NCBI RefSeq assembly: GCF_002564005.1
Contig: NZ_PDJG01000001.1
Span: 3,100,001-3,164,000 of the forward strand
DNA length: 64,000 nucleotides
Direction of reading: 5' to 3'
DNA from: Sanguibacter antarcticus
Lineage (GTDB): Bacteria; Actinomycetota; Actinomycetes; Actinomycetales; Cellulomonadaceae
Shown here piece after piece: positions 40,259 through 49,055 of the stretch. The notes beneath the pieces were generated by a model. The model was given only the letters and a program-made list of their open reading frames with translations. It had not been told where the DNA came from and searched no databases. Every line of letters starts with the position of its first letter. The stretch's first letter is position 1. The position numbers were made by a program, and so were the translations under genes.

Positions 40259-42754
40259 GTGCCAGCCACCCCTGCCACGCCCGTCCCGGCCGTCGCGCCC
40301 GGACCGACGTCGACCCACTGCCCCTACTGCGCCCTGCAGTGCGCGATGACGCTCGAGCCCGCCGCCGTGACGGGGGCAAGGCAGGACGCGGGTGGGCAGG
40401 CAGCCGCCGGTCCGGTGGCGCTCGGACTGCCGAGCGTCGTCGTGCAGGGCCGAGAGTTCCCGACGAACCGGGGCGGGCTGTGCCAGAAAGGCTGGACCAG
40501 CGCGAGCGTCCTCACCGCGCCGGACCGCCTCACCACCCCGCTCGTGCGGGGCGCGGACGGCGAGCTGCACGCAACGACGTGGGACGACGCGCTCGACCTC
40601 GTCGCAGCCCACGCCCGGCAGACCGCCGCCGACCACGGGCCCGACGCGGTCGCCGTGTTCGGCGGCGGCGGCCTGACGAACGAGAAGGCCTACGCGCTGG
40701 GCAAGTTCGCGCGCACCGTCCTGCGGACCGCGAACATCGACTACAACGGACGCTTCTGCATGGCGAGCGCCGCCGCCGGCGCCAACCGGGCATTCGGCAT
40801 CGACCGGGGTCTGCCGTTCCCGCTCGCCGACGTCGGAGGGGCCGAGGCCGTCCTCCTGCTCGGCTCCAACCTCGCCGAGACCATGCCACCGGCCGTCCAG
40901 CACCTCGCCGGAGCACGTGACCGCGGCGGGCTCGTCGTCGTCGACCCGCGGCGCAGCGCCACCGCCACCCTCACCGAGAACGGCGCAGGTGCCCACCTCC
41001 AGGTGGTGCCCGGCACCGACCTCGTCGTGCTCCTCGCGCTCCTCCACGTCGTCTGGGCGGAAGGCCTCGCCGACAGCGCGTACCTCGCCGACCGCACGAC
41101 CGGGTCCGACGCCGTCCGCCGGTCGGTCGCCGCCTGGTGGCCCGAGCGCGCAGAGCAGGTGTGCGGCGTCGCCGCCGACGAGCTCCGTCGCGTCGCCCGG
41201 CTGCTCGCTGGCGCGAGCCCCCTCCACGGCGGTGCAGGGGCGTACGTCCTCACCGGCCGCGGCGTCGAGCAGTCCACCCAAGGGACCGCGACCGTCACCG
41301 CAGCCATCAACCTGTCGCTCGCGCTCGGCCTCCCCGGCCGACCAGGCAGCGGCTACGGCACCATCACCGGCCAGGGCAACGGGCAGGGCGGGCGCGAGCA
41401 CGGGCAGAAGGCCGACCAGCTCCCCGGCTACCGCAAGATCGACGACCCGGCCGCGCGAGCGCACGTCGCCGCCGTCTGGGGAGTCGACCCCGACTCGCTG
41501 CCCGGACCGGGCCTGCCCGCCGTCGAGCTGCTCAGGCGCCTCGGCCAGCCCGCGCAGCCTGCGTCGCCCGGCCACCCCGGCACGCCTGCCGGTCCCCGGA
41601 TGCTCATGGTCCACGGCTCGAATATCGTCGTCAGCGCACCGAACTCTCAGACCGTCACCGCCAACCTCGACGACCTCGACCTCCTCGTCGTGTGCGATGT
41701 CGTCCCGTCCGAGACCGCCCGGCTCGCCGACGTGGTCCTCCCCGTCACGCAGTGGGCCGAAGAAGAAGGGACCCTCACGTCCCTCGAAGGCAGGATCATC
41801 CGACGACGCCGCGCCGTCGCCGCTCCCGACGGTGTGCGCTCGGAGCTCGAGATCTTCGCCGCGCTCGCGGACCGCCTCGGGTCCTCGGTCCACTTCAGCA
41901 CGGACCCGGCCGAGGTGTTCGACGAGCTCGCCCGCGCCAGCGCAGGCGGGACCGCCGACTACTCGGGCCTCAGCCACGCCCGTCTCGACAAGGACCCGAA
42001 CCTCTTCTGGCCGGTCCCGGCGAGCGCCCCCACGGTGCTGGGAAGGAGCTCCGCCGTGTCCTCGAGTTCGGGCATTCGTCCCGACCTCGGGCCTACGAAC
42101 GCCCGAGATCGAGCCGAATGCCCGAGCTCGACGGGCAGCTCGAGGTCGATGCTCAGGGCGTCGGGGGGCTCGGGAGTCGGAGCTGGGCGTTCCGGAGGTG
42201 CGGCCGAGCACGGGGCGGTCGAGGCGCTGCACCCGGGGTCGCCTCGGCTCTTTCTTGACAGGTTTCCTACGCCCGACGGGCGGGCCCGGATGGTTGCCGT
42301 CGACCACGCGGGGCCGAGCGACGACGTGCGCGCCGACGCCCCGATCTACCTCGTCACGGGGCGGGTGCTCCAGCACTACCAGTCCGGGGCGCAGACCCGG
42401 CGGGTCGCAGAGCTCGTCAAGGCAGCGCCGGAGCCTTTCGTCGAGATCCATCCCGTCCTCGCACAGTGCCTCGGGATCGAGGACGGTGCGTCCGTGCGGG
42501 TCGCATCGAGCAGAGGAGCTGTCGTCGCGCCGGCGCGCCTCACGACCACGGCCCGCCTCGACACCGTCTTCATGCCGTTCCACTGGGCAGGCACCGGCAG
42601 CGTCAACCGCGTCACGACAGACGCGACAGACCCGATCTCGGGGATGCCCGAGTTCAAGGTCTGCGCGGTCGACGTCAGCCTCGCGGGCACCGTCGTCCCG
42701 CCGCCCGACAGCGTCGCGCGCGCCCCCCACCACCTCGCGGAGGTCCGCACATGA
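40259..42754 (+). CDS. nasA: Assimilatory nitrate reductase, molybdopterin subunit, with insertion
   Basis: An 831-residue molybdopterin oxidoreductase reducing nitrate to nitrite. The [4Fe-4S] ligands are in HCPYCALQCAM with the fourth Cys in NRGGLCQKGWT. Molybdopterin-domain features follow (FCMASAAAGANRAFGIDRGL, GSGYGTITGQGNGQGGREHGQKADQLPGY), and a C-terminal MopB dinucleotide domain (LVTGRVLQHYQSGAQTRRV). Between NLFWPVP and HPGSPRLFLDRF, normally near-contiguous, lie about 70 extra residues (codons near 42018-42231) rich in Ser, Gly and Arg; half are encoded by the palindromic repeat at 42062-42131. The GTG start is eight bases after narK. Confidence 0.9.
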   Translation: MPATPATPVPAVAPGPTSTHCPYCALQCAMTLEPAAVTGARQDAGGQAAAGPVALGLPSVVVQGREFPTNRGGLCQKGWTSASVLTAPDRLTTPLVRGADGELHATTWDDALDLVAAHARQTAADHGPDAVAVFGGGGLTNEKAYALGKFARTVLRTANIDYNGRFCMASAAAGANRAFGIDRGLPFPLADVGGAEAVLLLGSNLAETMPPAVQHLAGARDRGGLVVVDPRRSATATLTENGAGAHLQVVPGTDLVVLLALLHVVWAEGLADSAYLADRTTGSDAVRRSVAAWWPERAEQVCGVAADELRRVARLLAGASPLHGGAGAYVLTGRGVEQSTQGTATVTAAINLSLALGLPGRPGSGYGTITGQGNGQGGREHGQKADQLPGYRKIDDPAARAHVAAVWGVDPDSLPGPGLPAVELLRRLGQPAQPASPGHPGTPAGPRMLMVHGSNIVVSAPNSQTVTANLDDLDLLVVCDVVPSETARLADVVLPVTQWAEEEGTLTSLEGRIIRRRRAVAAPDGVRSELEIFAALADRLGSSVHFSTDPAEVFDELARASAGGTADYSGLSHARLDKDPNLFWPVPASAPTVLGRSSAVSSSSGIRPDLGPTNARDRAECPSSTGSSRSMLRASGGSGVGAGRSGGAAEHGAVEALHPGSPRLFLDRFPTPDGRARMVAVDHAGPSDDVRADAPIYLVTGRVLQHYQSGAQTRRVAELVKAAPEPFVEIHPVLAQCLGIEDGASVRVASSRGAVVAPARLTTTARLDTVFMPFHWAGTGSVNRVTTDATDPISGMPEFKVCAVDVSLAGTVVPPPDSVARAPHHLAEVRT
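42062..42131. repeat. Dispersed palindromic repeat, copy 2, inside nasA
   Basis: A 31-bp left arm (42062-42092) and right arm (42101-42131) surround CTACGAAC; 27 of 31 positions pair. The arms share TCGGGCATTC, CTCGGGC and GCCCGAGATCG with copy 1 at 33883-33940. It is read in frame within the nitrate reductase as about 23 residues (GIRPDLGPTNARDRAECPSS) and creates no stop. Confidence 0.75.
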
Positions 42755-44559
42755 GCAACGACCACCCCACCGGCCGGGCTGAGCACACCGACCCCACCGA
42801 CCGCACCGACCGGGCCACGCCTCGGACCCGGGTCGTCGTCGTCGGCAACGGGATGGTGGGCTCGCGGTTCGTCGACGACCTGCTCTCCCGCGACGGCGAC
42901 GCGCGCTTCGAGGTCACCGTGCTCGGCGCGGAGGGCTACGAGCCGTACAACAGGGTGCTCCTCAGCGAGGTCGTCGCGGGCAAGGTCGACGTCGCGTCCC
43001 TCGCGCTTCCGGCGCTCACGCACGAGCGGTCTACCGTCCGGCGCGGTGCACAGGTGCTGCACATCGACCGCCGCACGCAGCAGGTCCTCGCGGACGACGG
43101 CACCGCGCACCGGTACGACGTGCTCGTCCTCGCCACCGGCTCGGCAGCGCGCATCCCGGCCGTCCGCGGGCTCGGCGACGGACTGCCCGCCGGGGTCCAC
43201 GCCCTGCGGACGCTCGACGACGCGCGGGAGATCGTCGCCGCGTCCGTCAACGCGCGGCGTGCCGTGGTCGTCGGCGCCGGGGTCCTCGGCCTCGAGGCCG
43301 CGTGCGGCCTCGCGCGGCGCGGCCTCGCCGTGACTGTCGTGCACAGCGGCGCGAGCCTCATGGACCGTCAGCTCGGCGTCGACGCGGCGCTCGTCGCCGC
43401 CAGCACGCTCGCGCAGCTCGGTGTCGACCACCGGGTCGACGCGCGCACCGACGAGGTCCTCACGTCCGTCGGCCGGGTCACCGGCATCCGCGTCGGGGCC
43501 ACGAGCAGACCGGACGACCCGGTGAGCGAGACCCTCCCCGCAGACCTCGTGGTCCTCGCGTGCGGGACTGTCCCCGAGACCGGCATCGCCACGGCTGCAG
43601 GCCTCCCGGTGGACCGCGGCATCGTCGTCACCGATGCCCTGAGCAGCCCGGCCGACCCGCGGATCTTCGCCATCGGTGACTGCGCCCAACCTCCTGAGGG
43701 CGCGAGCGGGCTCATCGCGCAGGGCTGGGACCAGTCGCGCCAGCTCGCGAGCCACCTCGCCGCGCGGGTCGTCGACGAGAGCCGGTTCGGCCGCGTGCGC
43801 CTCGGTGGCGCACGGCTCGCGCCGCACCGGCCGAGCCTCGCGCTGCGGCTCAGCCTCGACCCCGGCCGCACCGACGGCCCGAGCGTCCTCTCCCGCCGGG
43901 TCGACGCTGTTCCCGGCGGCGGTGCCGGGGACATGACACGCGGCACGGACGTCGTCCGCCTCAAGGCCGCCGGGCTCGACGTCGTGAGCATGGGCGTCTG
44001 CGGCGCACGGCGCAGGCCGTCGCCGGGGGAGCGGACCGTCCGGCTCTCCGACCCGGATGCGGGCCGGCACGTCGAGGTCACTGTCGCGGGCGGGGTCGTC
44101 GTCGGCGCGACATGCGTCGGCGCACCCCAGATCGGCGCTGATCTCACAGTCGCGTACACGCGGCGGACCCCCGTCCCCGCCGACCCGGCCTACCTGCTGC
44201 TCCAGCCCGTCGCGTCCGCAGCCTCGGCCGCGACCGACCCCACGCACATGCCTGACCGCACGACCGTCTGCCGCTGCAACGGCGTGAGCAAGGGCGACAT
44301 CGTCGAGTGCTTCCACGGCGGCGCCGCCACGGTGGCTGACGTCGCGAAGGCCACGCGTGCCACCACCGGGTGCGGCGGGTGCACCCAGGTGGTCTGCGGC
44401 ATCGTCGACTGGCTCTCGGCGAGCACACCGGGAGCCGAGGAACAGGGTGCCGACGATCAGAGCGTCGACGAGCTCCCTGCTGACGAGGCCGGAGCCGACC
44501 TGTCTTCCACGCGCGAGCGAGAGTCCGGACGCCTCAGCGGGGCCGCGGCGACCGCCTGA
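42751..44559 (+). CDS. nasB: FAD/[2Fe-2S] electron-transfer subunit of nitrate reductase
   Basis: A 602-residue NAD(P)H-dependent flavoprotein similar to the N-terminal part of NirB, expected to pass electrons to the molybdopterin subunit. The first FAD motif is VVVVGNGMVGSRFVDDLL, the NAD motif AVVVGAGVLGLEAACGL, and the second FAD motif IFAIGDCAQPP. A BFD-like [2Fe-2S] domain near residues 505-550 has CRCNGVSKGDIVECF and TTGCGGCTQVVCG. Residues 350-440 form an extra beta-rich segment. Its ATG overlaps the nasA stop by four bases. Codon use and orientation match the cluster. Confidence 0.87.
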   Translation: MSNDHPTGRAEHTDPTDRTDRATPRTRVVVVGNGMVGSRFVDDLLSRDGDARFEVTVLGAEGYEPYNRVLLSEVVAGKVDVASLALPALTHERSTVRRGAQVLHIDRRTQQVLADDGTAHRYDVLVLATGSAARIPAVRGLGDGLPAGVHALRTLDDAREIVAASVNARRAVVVGAGVLGLEAACGLARRGLAVTVVHSGASLMDRQLGVDAALVAASTLAQLGVDHRVDARTDEVLTSVGRVTGIRVGATSRPDDPVSETLPADLVVLACGTVPETGIATAAGLPVDRGIVVTDALSSPADPRIFAIGDCAQPPEGASGLIAQGWDQSRQLASHLAARVVDESRFGRVRLGGARLAPHRPSLALRLSLDPGRTDGPSVLSRRVDAVPGGGAGDMTRGTDVVRLKAAGLDVVSMGVCGARRRPSPGERTVRLSDPDAGRHVEVTVAGGVVVGATCVGAPQIGADLTVAYTRRTPVPADPAYLLLQPVASAASAATDPTHMPDRTTVCRCNGVSKGDIVECFHGGAATVADVAKATRATTGCGGCTQVVCGIVDWLSASTPGAEEQGADDQSVDELPADEAGADLSSTRERESGRLSGAAATA

Positions 44560-44713
44560 GCGTCGCCGCGGTTACCACCAGGCAAACAGTGCGTTTCGCC
44601 CCTGGACGGGAGCGTCTGCGACCGGAAAGGTGGTCGCAGGGCCGGACAGCGGTCAGGCCCCCGAGGAGCGCCGTCGCCTGTGCGTGCCGGTCCCACGACA
44701 GACCGGAGCACCG

Positions 44714-45919
44714 ATGATCGTGCCGACCCGCCAGCGACGCCACCGCGCGCTTCTCCTCCCGCTCACCCTTCTCGTCGCGCTCCTCACCGTCGCGCTGCCC
44801 TCGACCCCGCTCGGCGCGGCGATCGGCGGACCGACCGCAGCCCAGGCTGCCACCCCCATCACCGTCGCGACAGCGCGCACGACCCAGAACGGCTCGACAG
44901 CGACCGTCCGTGGCTACGTCGTCGGCCAGCCCACGGCCTCGGCGACGGTCGTGCGCAGCGGCTTCCCGTCCGACTACGCGCTGGCGCTCGCGGACACGCC
45001 GACGCAGACGGACACGACGACGATGATCTACGTCCAGGTCCCGAGCGCGTCGCGCGCAGCCTGGGGCCTCCGGACCAACCCGGGCCTCCTCGGCACCCAG
45101 ATCGACGTCACCGGGTCGCTCTCCGCCTACTTCGCCCGCCCCGGCGTGACGAGTGCGAGCGCGTTCGCGCTCGTCGGGACCGGTGACGGTGGCGGCACGC
45201 CGGGCGGCGGGACGGGTGGTTCGACCGAGCACGACGCGATGTACTACGCGTCGGCACTGGGCCTGTCCGGCCCGCAGCTCGAGGCCGAGCTCCACGAGAT
45301 CATCTCGACGGGCACACGGACGGTCTCGTACGCCACCGTGTGGACCGCGCTGCAGGTGACCGACCAGGACCCGGCCAGCTCGGCGAACGTCCTCACCCTC
45401 TACGGCGGGTTCTCCATGAGCAAGACGAACAACGGTGGCGGTGTGGACCAGTGGAACCGGGAGCATGTGTGGCCACAGTCCCACGGTGGCTTCGGCACGG
45501 CCGCGGGGCCGGGCACGGACCTGCACCACCTGCGGCCGACCGACGTCACTGTGAACTCGGCTCGAGGCAACCTCGACTTCGACGAGGGCGGTACGCAGAA
45601 CACCGAGGCTCCTGGCAACTTCGCCGACTCGAACTCGTGGGAGCCGCGGGACGCGGTCAAGGGCGACGTCGCACGGATGATCCTCTACATGTCCGTGCGC
45701 TACGAGGGCGGGGACGGCTGGCCGGACCTCGAGGTCAACGACGCCGTGTCCAACGGTTCGGCGCCGAACGTCGGGCGGCTCTCCGTGCTCCTCGACTGGA
45801 ATGCGCAGGACCCGCCGGATGCGTTCGAGAAGCGCCGCAACGACATCATCTTCGAGACCTACCAGGGCAACCGGAACCCGTTCGTCGACCACCCGGAGTG
45901 GGCGGATGCCATCTGGTGA
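44714..45919 (+). CDS. Secreted endonuclease I family nuclease
   Basis: A 401-residue exported nuclease. It has a signal peptide (LLLPLTLLVALLTVALPSTPLGAA, cleavage near TAAQAAT), an N-terminal OB-fold-like region about residues 45-140 (PITVATARTTQNGSTATVRGYVVG), a Gly-rich linker, and an endonuclease I domain with the catalytic segment WNREHVWPQSHGGF followed by DLHHLRPTDVTVNSARGN. Metal-dependent non-specific cleavage of DNA and RNA is known for the family. It sits between the nitrate reductase and nitrite reductase genes, a hint that it scavenges extracellular nucleic acid as a nitrogen or phosphate source. Confidence 0.87.
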   Translation: MIVPTRQRRHRALLLPLTLLVALLTVALPSTPLGAAIGGPTAAQAATPITVATARTTQNGSTATVRGYVVGQPTASATVVRSGFPSDYALALADTPTQTDTTTMIYVQVPSASRAAWGLRTNPGLLGTQIDVTGSLSAYFARPGVTSASAFALVGTGDGGGTPGGGTGGSTEHDAMYYASALGLSGPQLEAELHEIISTGTRTVSYATVWTALQVTDQDPASSANVLTLYGGFSMSKTNNGGGVDQWNREHVWPQSHGGFGTAAGPGTDLHHLRPTDVTVNSARGNLDFDEGGTQNTEAPGNFADSNSWEPRDAVKGDVARMILYMSVRYEGGDGWPDLEVNDAVSNGSAPNVGRLSVLLDWNAQDPPDAFEKRRNDIIFETYQGNRNPFVDHPEWADAIW

Positions 45920-46015
45920 GCGCGCTCAGCTGGTGAGCGCGGCCGCGGACGACCGACCGGTGCGCGGCGTGCCGCTCACACCTCACGGGGGCCCGGTGCG
46001 ACGAGTGAGAAGAGT

Positions 46016-46053
46016 GTTACGGCAGAGAAACTCCGCGCGCGCTCGGGGGAAAC
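46016..46053 (+). promoter_or_regulatory. GlnR operator upstream of nirB
   Basis: GTTAC-n6-GAAAC at 46016-46031 matches the actinobacterial GlnR consensus GTnAC-n6-GaAAC exactly, and a second GAAAC lies at 46049-46053, 22 bases on, the spacing expected for a second b-site. TAGCGT at 46064-46069 could be the -10, placing the transcript start almost at the ATG (46077). GlnR activates nitrate and nitrite assimilation genes under nitrogen limitation. Confidence 0.75.
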
Positions 46054-46076
46054 TCCCGTTTCGTAGCGTTCTCGCC

Positions 46077-48668
46077 ATGGCAGAGAACCTCGCACCCAGC
46101 AAGCACGTGGTGGTCGTCGGCGGCGGCATGGTCGCGCAGCGCCTCGTCGAGGCGCTGCGCGCCCGTGACGAGGCGGGCGCGTGGCGCGTGACCGTCTTCG
46201 CCGAGGAGCCGCGCTACCCGTACGACCGGGTGGCGCTCACGTCGTACTTCTCTGCCCGGGACGCGGACGAGCTCAACCTCGGCGACCCGGAGCTGTGGAC
46301 GGACGAGCGGGTGACGCTCGTCCGGGACTGCCGCATCGACACGATCGACCGCGAGGCCCAGCAGGTGACCGACCGTCTCGGTCGCACGTGGGACTACGAC
46401 GAGCTCGTGCTGGCGACCGGGTCGGACGCGGCCATGCCGCCCATCCCGGGCAACGACCTCCCGGGCGTCTTCGTCTACCGCACGATCGACGACGTGGCTG
46501 CGCTGCGCGGCTGGGTCGAGGAGCGGCGCACGCGGCTCGCCCGCCCGGTGCGCGGCGCGGTGATCGGCGGCGGGCTCCTCGGGCTCGAGGCGGCCGGTGC
46601 GCTCCGGGCGCTGGAGGCCCAGGCGACCGTCATCCAGTTCGGGACGCACCTCATGAACGCGCAGATCGACCTCGGTGGTGGCGAGGCGCTCAAGCGCCTC
46701 ATCAACGGCATGGGGATCGCGGTCCGTGTGAGCACCGCGACGAAGCAGATGAAGGCGGCGCGCAGCACGGGGGACGTCGGGCGTCTCGACTTCGTCGACG
46801 GAGGCAGGCTCGACGTCGACGTGGTCGTCGTCGCGACGGGTGTGCGGCCGCGCGACGACCTAGCCCGCGACGCTGGTCTCGAGATCGGTCCGCGCGGCGG
46901 GGCCGTCGTCGACCTCTCCTGCCACACGGCGGACCCGCACATCTGGGCGGTCGGTGAGGTCGCGTGCATCGAGGGGCAGTGCATCGGTCTCGTCGCGCCG
47001 GGCTATGCGATGGCCGAGGTCGTCGTGGACCGTCTCCTCGGCGGCGCGGCGACGTTCCCTGGCGCAGACACTGCGACGAAGCTCAAGCTCCAGGGGGTCG
47101 ACGTCGCGAGCTTCGGCGATGCGTTCGCCCGGACCGAGGGCGCGATGGAGCTCGTCTACGCCGACCCGGTCGCCGGCGTCTACAAGAAGCTCGTCCTGTC
47201 CGACGACGCCCGCACGCTCCTCGGTGGCGTCTTCGTCGGCGACGCCTCCGCCTTCGCCGGTCTGCGACCGCTCGTGGGACGCGAGCTGTCCGGCGACCCG
47301 GGTGCCTACCTCCTCCCCGAGGGCTCGGCACCGGCGCCCGGCGGTGACCTTCCCGACGACGCCAACGTCTGCTCCTGCAACAACGTCTCGGCAGGCACGG
47401 TCCGCGGCGCCGTCACCGAGCACGGCTGCACCGACCTGGCGGCCGTCAAGGCGTGCACCAAGGCGGGCACGAGCTGCGGGTCCTGTCTCCCGCTCGTGAA
47501 GAAGATCGTCACGACCGAGCTCGAGAAGTCGGGCGTCGAGGTGAGCAAGGCGCTCTGCGAGCACTTCGACCTCTCCCGCGCCCAGCTCTTCGACGCCGTC
47601 CGGGTCACCGGGCTGCGGACCTTCAGCGAGATCATCGCCCGCCACGGGCGGGGTGGGCGCGGGTGCGACATCTGCAAGCCGGTCATCGCGAACATCCTCG
47701 GCTCGACCGGTCCGGAGCACGTCCTCGCCGGCGAGATGGCCACGCTGCAGGACACGAACGACCACGTCATGGCGAACATGCAGAAGGACGGCTCGTACTC
47801 GGTCGTGCCGCGCATCGCTGGTGGCGAGATCACTCCCGAGGGGCTCATCGCCATCGGTGCGGTCGCCAAGGAGTTCGGTCTGTACACGAAGATCACCGGT
47901 GGCCAGCGCATCGACATGTTCGGGGCGCGGATGGACCAGCTCCCGGCCATCTGGACCCGGCTCGTCGACGCGGGCTTCGAGTCCGGCCAGGCGTACGGCA
48001 AGTCGTTGCGCACCGTGAAGTCCTGCGTCGGGTCCACGTGGTGCCGCTTCGGCGTCCAGGACTCCGTGGGCCTCGCGATCGAGCTCGAGAACCGGTACCG
48101 CGGGCTCCGGTCGCCGCACAAGTTCAAGCTCGGTGTCTCGGGGTGCGCGCGCGAGTGTGCGGAGGCTCGCGGCAAGGACGTCGGCGTCATCGCGACGGAC
48201 AAGGGCTGGAACGTCTATGTCGGTGGCAACGGCGGCTTCACCCCGCGCCACGCCCAGCTCCTCGCGGAGGACCTCGACACCGAGACCCTCGTGCAGACGA
48301 TCGACCGCTACCTCATGTACTACATCCGCACAGCCGACAGGCTGCAGCGTACGGCGCCGTGGATGGAGGAGGTCGAGGGCGGCCTCGAGGGTGTCCGCCA
48401 GGTGATCGTCGAGGACTCTCTCGGCATCTGCGCCGATCTCGACGCGGCCATGGCTGCGCACGTGGGCACCTACCAGGACGAGTGGAAGGCGACGCTCGAC
48501 GACCCGGAGAAGCTCCGTCGCTTCGGCTCCTTCATCAACGCCCCCGAGACGCCCGACCCGTCGTTCGCCTACGTGGCCGAACGCGGCCAGCGCCGCCCGG
48601 CGACCGCCGCGGAGCGCGAGGACGGCTCCGTGCTCATCGCAGGAACGACCCTGGAGGTCCGGTCATGA
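46077..48668 (+). CDS. nirB: Nitrite reductase (NADH) large subunit
   Basis: An 863-residue assimilatory nitrite reductase using NADH, FAD, [2Fe-2S], [4Fe-4S] and sirohaem to make ammonium. FAD motif VVVVGGGMVAQRLVEAL and NAD motif AVIGGGLLGLEAAGALRAL are in the first 320 residues. Two BFD-like clusters follow (CSCNNVSAGTVRGAV with GTSCGSCLPLV). The sirohaem/[4Fe-4S] half carries VKSCVGSTWCRFGVQDS and GVSGCARECAEARGKDVGV. Length is normal. The stop overlaps nirD (ATGA). A GlnR operator lies directly upstream. Confidence 0.96.
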   Translation: MAENLAPSKHVVVVGGGMVAQRLVEALRARDEAGAWRVTVFAEEPRYPYDRVALTSYFSARDADELNLGDPELWTDERVTLVRDCRIDTIDREAQQVTDRLGRTWDYDELVLATGSDAAMPPIPGNDLPGVFVYRTIDDVAALRGWVEERRTRLARPVRGAVIGGGLLGLEAAGALRALEAQATVIQFGTHLMNAQIDLGGGEALKRLINGMGIAVRVSTATKQMKAARSTGDVGRLDFVDGGRLDVDVVVVATGVRPRDDLARDAGLEIGPRGGAVVDLSCHTADPHIWAVGEVACIEGQCIGLVAPGYAMAEVVVDRLLGGAATFPGADTATKLKLQGVDVASFGDAFARTEGAMELVYADPVAGVYKKLVLSDDARTLLGGVFVGDASAFAGLRPLVGRELSGDPGAYLLPEGSAPAPGGDLPDDANVCSCNNVSAGTVRGAVTEHGCTDLAAVKACTKAGTSCGSCLPLVKKIVTTELEKSGVEVSKALCEHFDLSRAQLFDAVRVTGLRTFSEIIARHGRGGRGCDICKPVIANILGSTGPEHVLAGEMATLQDTNDHVMANMQKDGSYSVVPRIAGGEITPEGLIAIGAVAKEFGLYTKITGGQRIDMFGARMDQLPAIWTRLVDAGFESGQAYGKSLRTVKSCVGSTWCRFGVQDSVGLAIELENRYRGLRSPHKFKLGVSGCARECAEARGKDVGVIATDKGWNVYVGGNGGFTPRHAQLLAEDLDTETLVQTIDRYLMYYIRTADRLQRTAPWMEEVEGGLEGVRQVIVEDSLGICADLDAAMAAHVGTYQDEWKATLDDPEKLRRFGSFINAPETPDPSFAYVAERGQRRPATAAEREDGSVLIAGTTLEVRS

Positions 48669-49042
48669 CGCTCGACACCCCGATCGTGCCCCGTCCCGTC
48701 GACGCGCAGCGGTGGCTGGCGGTGTGCCGGCTCGACGACCTGGTCCGCGAGCGTGGTGTGGCCGCCCTCGTCGACGGTGAGCAGGTCGCCGTCTTCCGTC
48801 TCGCCGACGACGTCGTCCACGCCGTCCAGCAGCTCGACCCCTTCTCTGGGGCGTACGTCATGGCGCGGGGTCTCGTCGGCACCCGGGGCGACGCCCCGAC
48901 CGTCGCGTCGCCGATGTACAAGCAGATCTTCGACCTGCGCGACGGCCGCTGCCTCGAGGCGGTCGGTGCGCAGCCGCAGGACCTGCGGACGTGGCCGGTG
49001 CTCGTCGAGGACGGTGTCGTCCACCTCGGGCGCTCCGTCTGA
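48665..49042 (+). CDS. nirD: Nitrite reductase (NADH) small subunit
   Basis: A 125-residue NirD small subunit (Rieske_2-like fold). It keeps the family blocks VFRLADDVVHAVQQLDPFSG and VASPMYKQIFDLRDGRCLEA but has no Cys/His cluster ligands; that is normal for NirD, so no iron-sulfur cluster is expected. The ATG overlaps the nirB stop by four bases, so it is translationally coupled. The gene ends 13 bp before the convergent TPR gene of the MoxR operon. Confidence 0.93.
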   Translation: MTLDTPIVPRPVDAQRWLAVCRLDDLVRERGVAALVDGEQVAVFRLADDVVHAVQQLDPFSGAYVMARGLVGTRGDAPTVASPMYKQIFDLRDGRCLEAVGAQPQDLRTWPVLVEDGVVHLGRSV

Positions 49043-49055
49043 GGAGCGGCGCCCG

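Noticed and set aside
44560-44713. Riboswitch in the leader of the secreted nuclease
   Set aside because: Several small stems can be drawn, but I could not match the sequence to a known riboswitch class such as c-di-GMP, cobalamin or ZTP.
48665-49042. NirD as an iron-sulfur Rieske protein
   Set aside because: No Cys/His ligands are present; lack of the cluster is normal for NirD.
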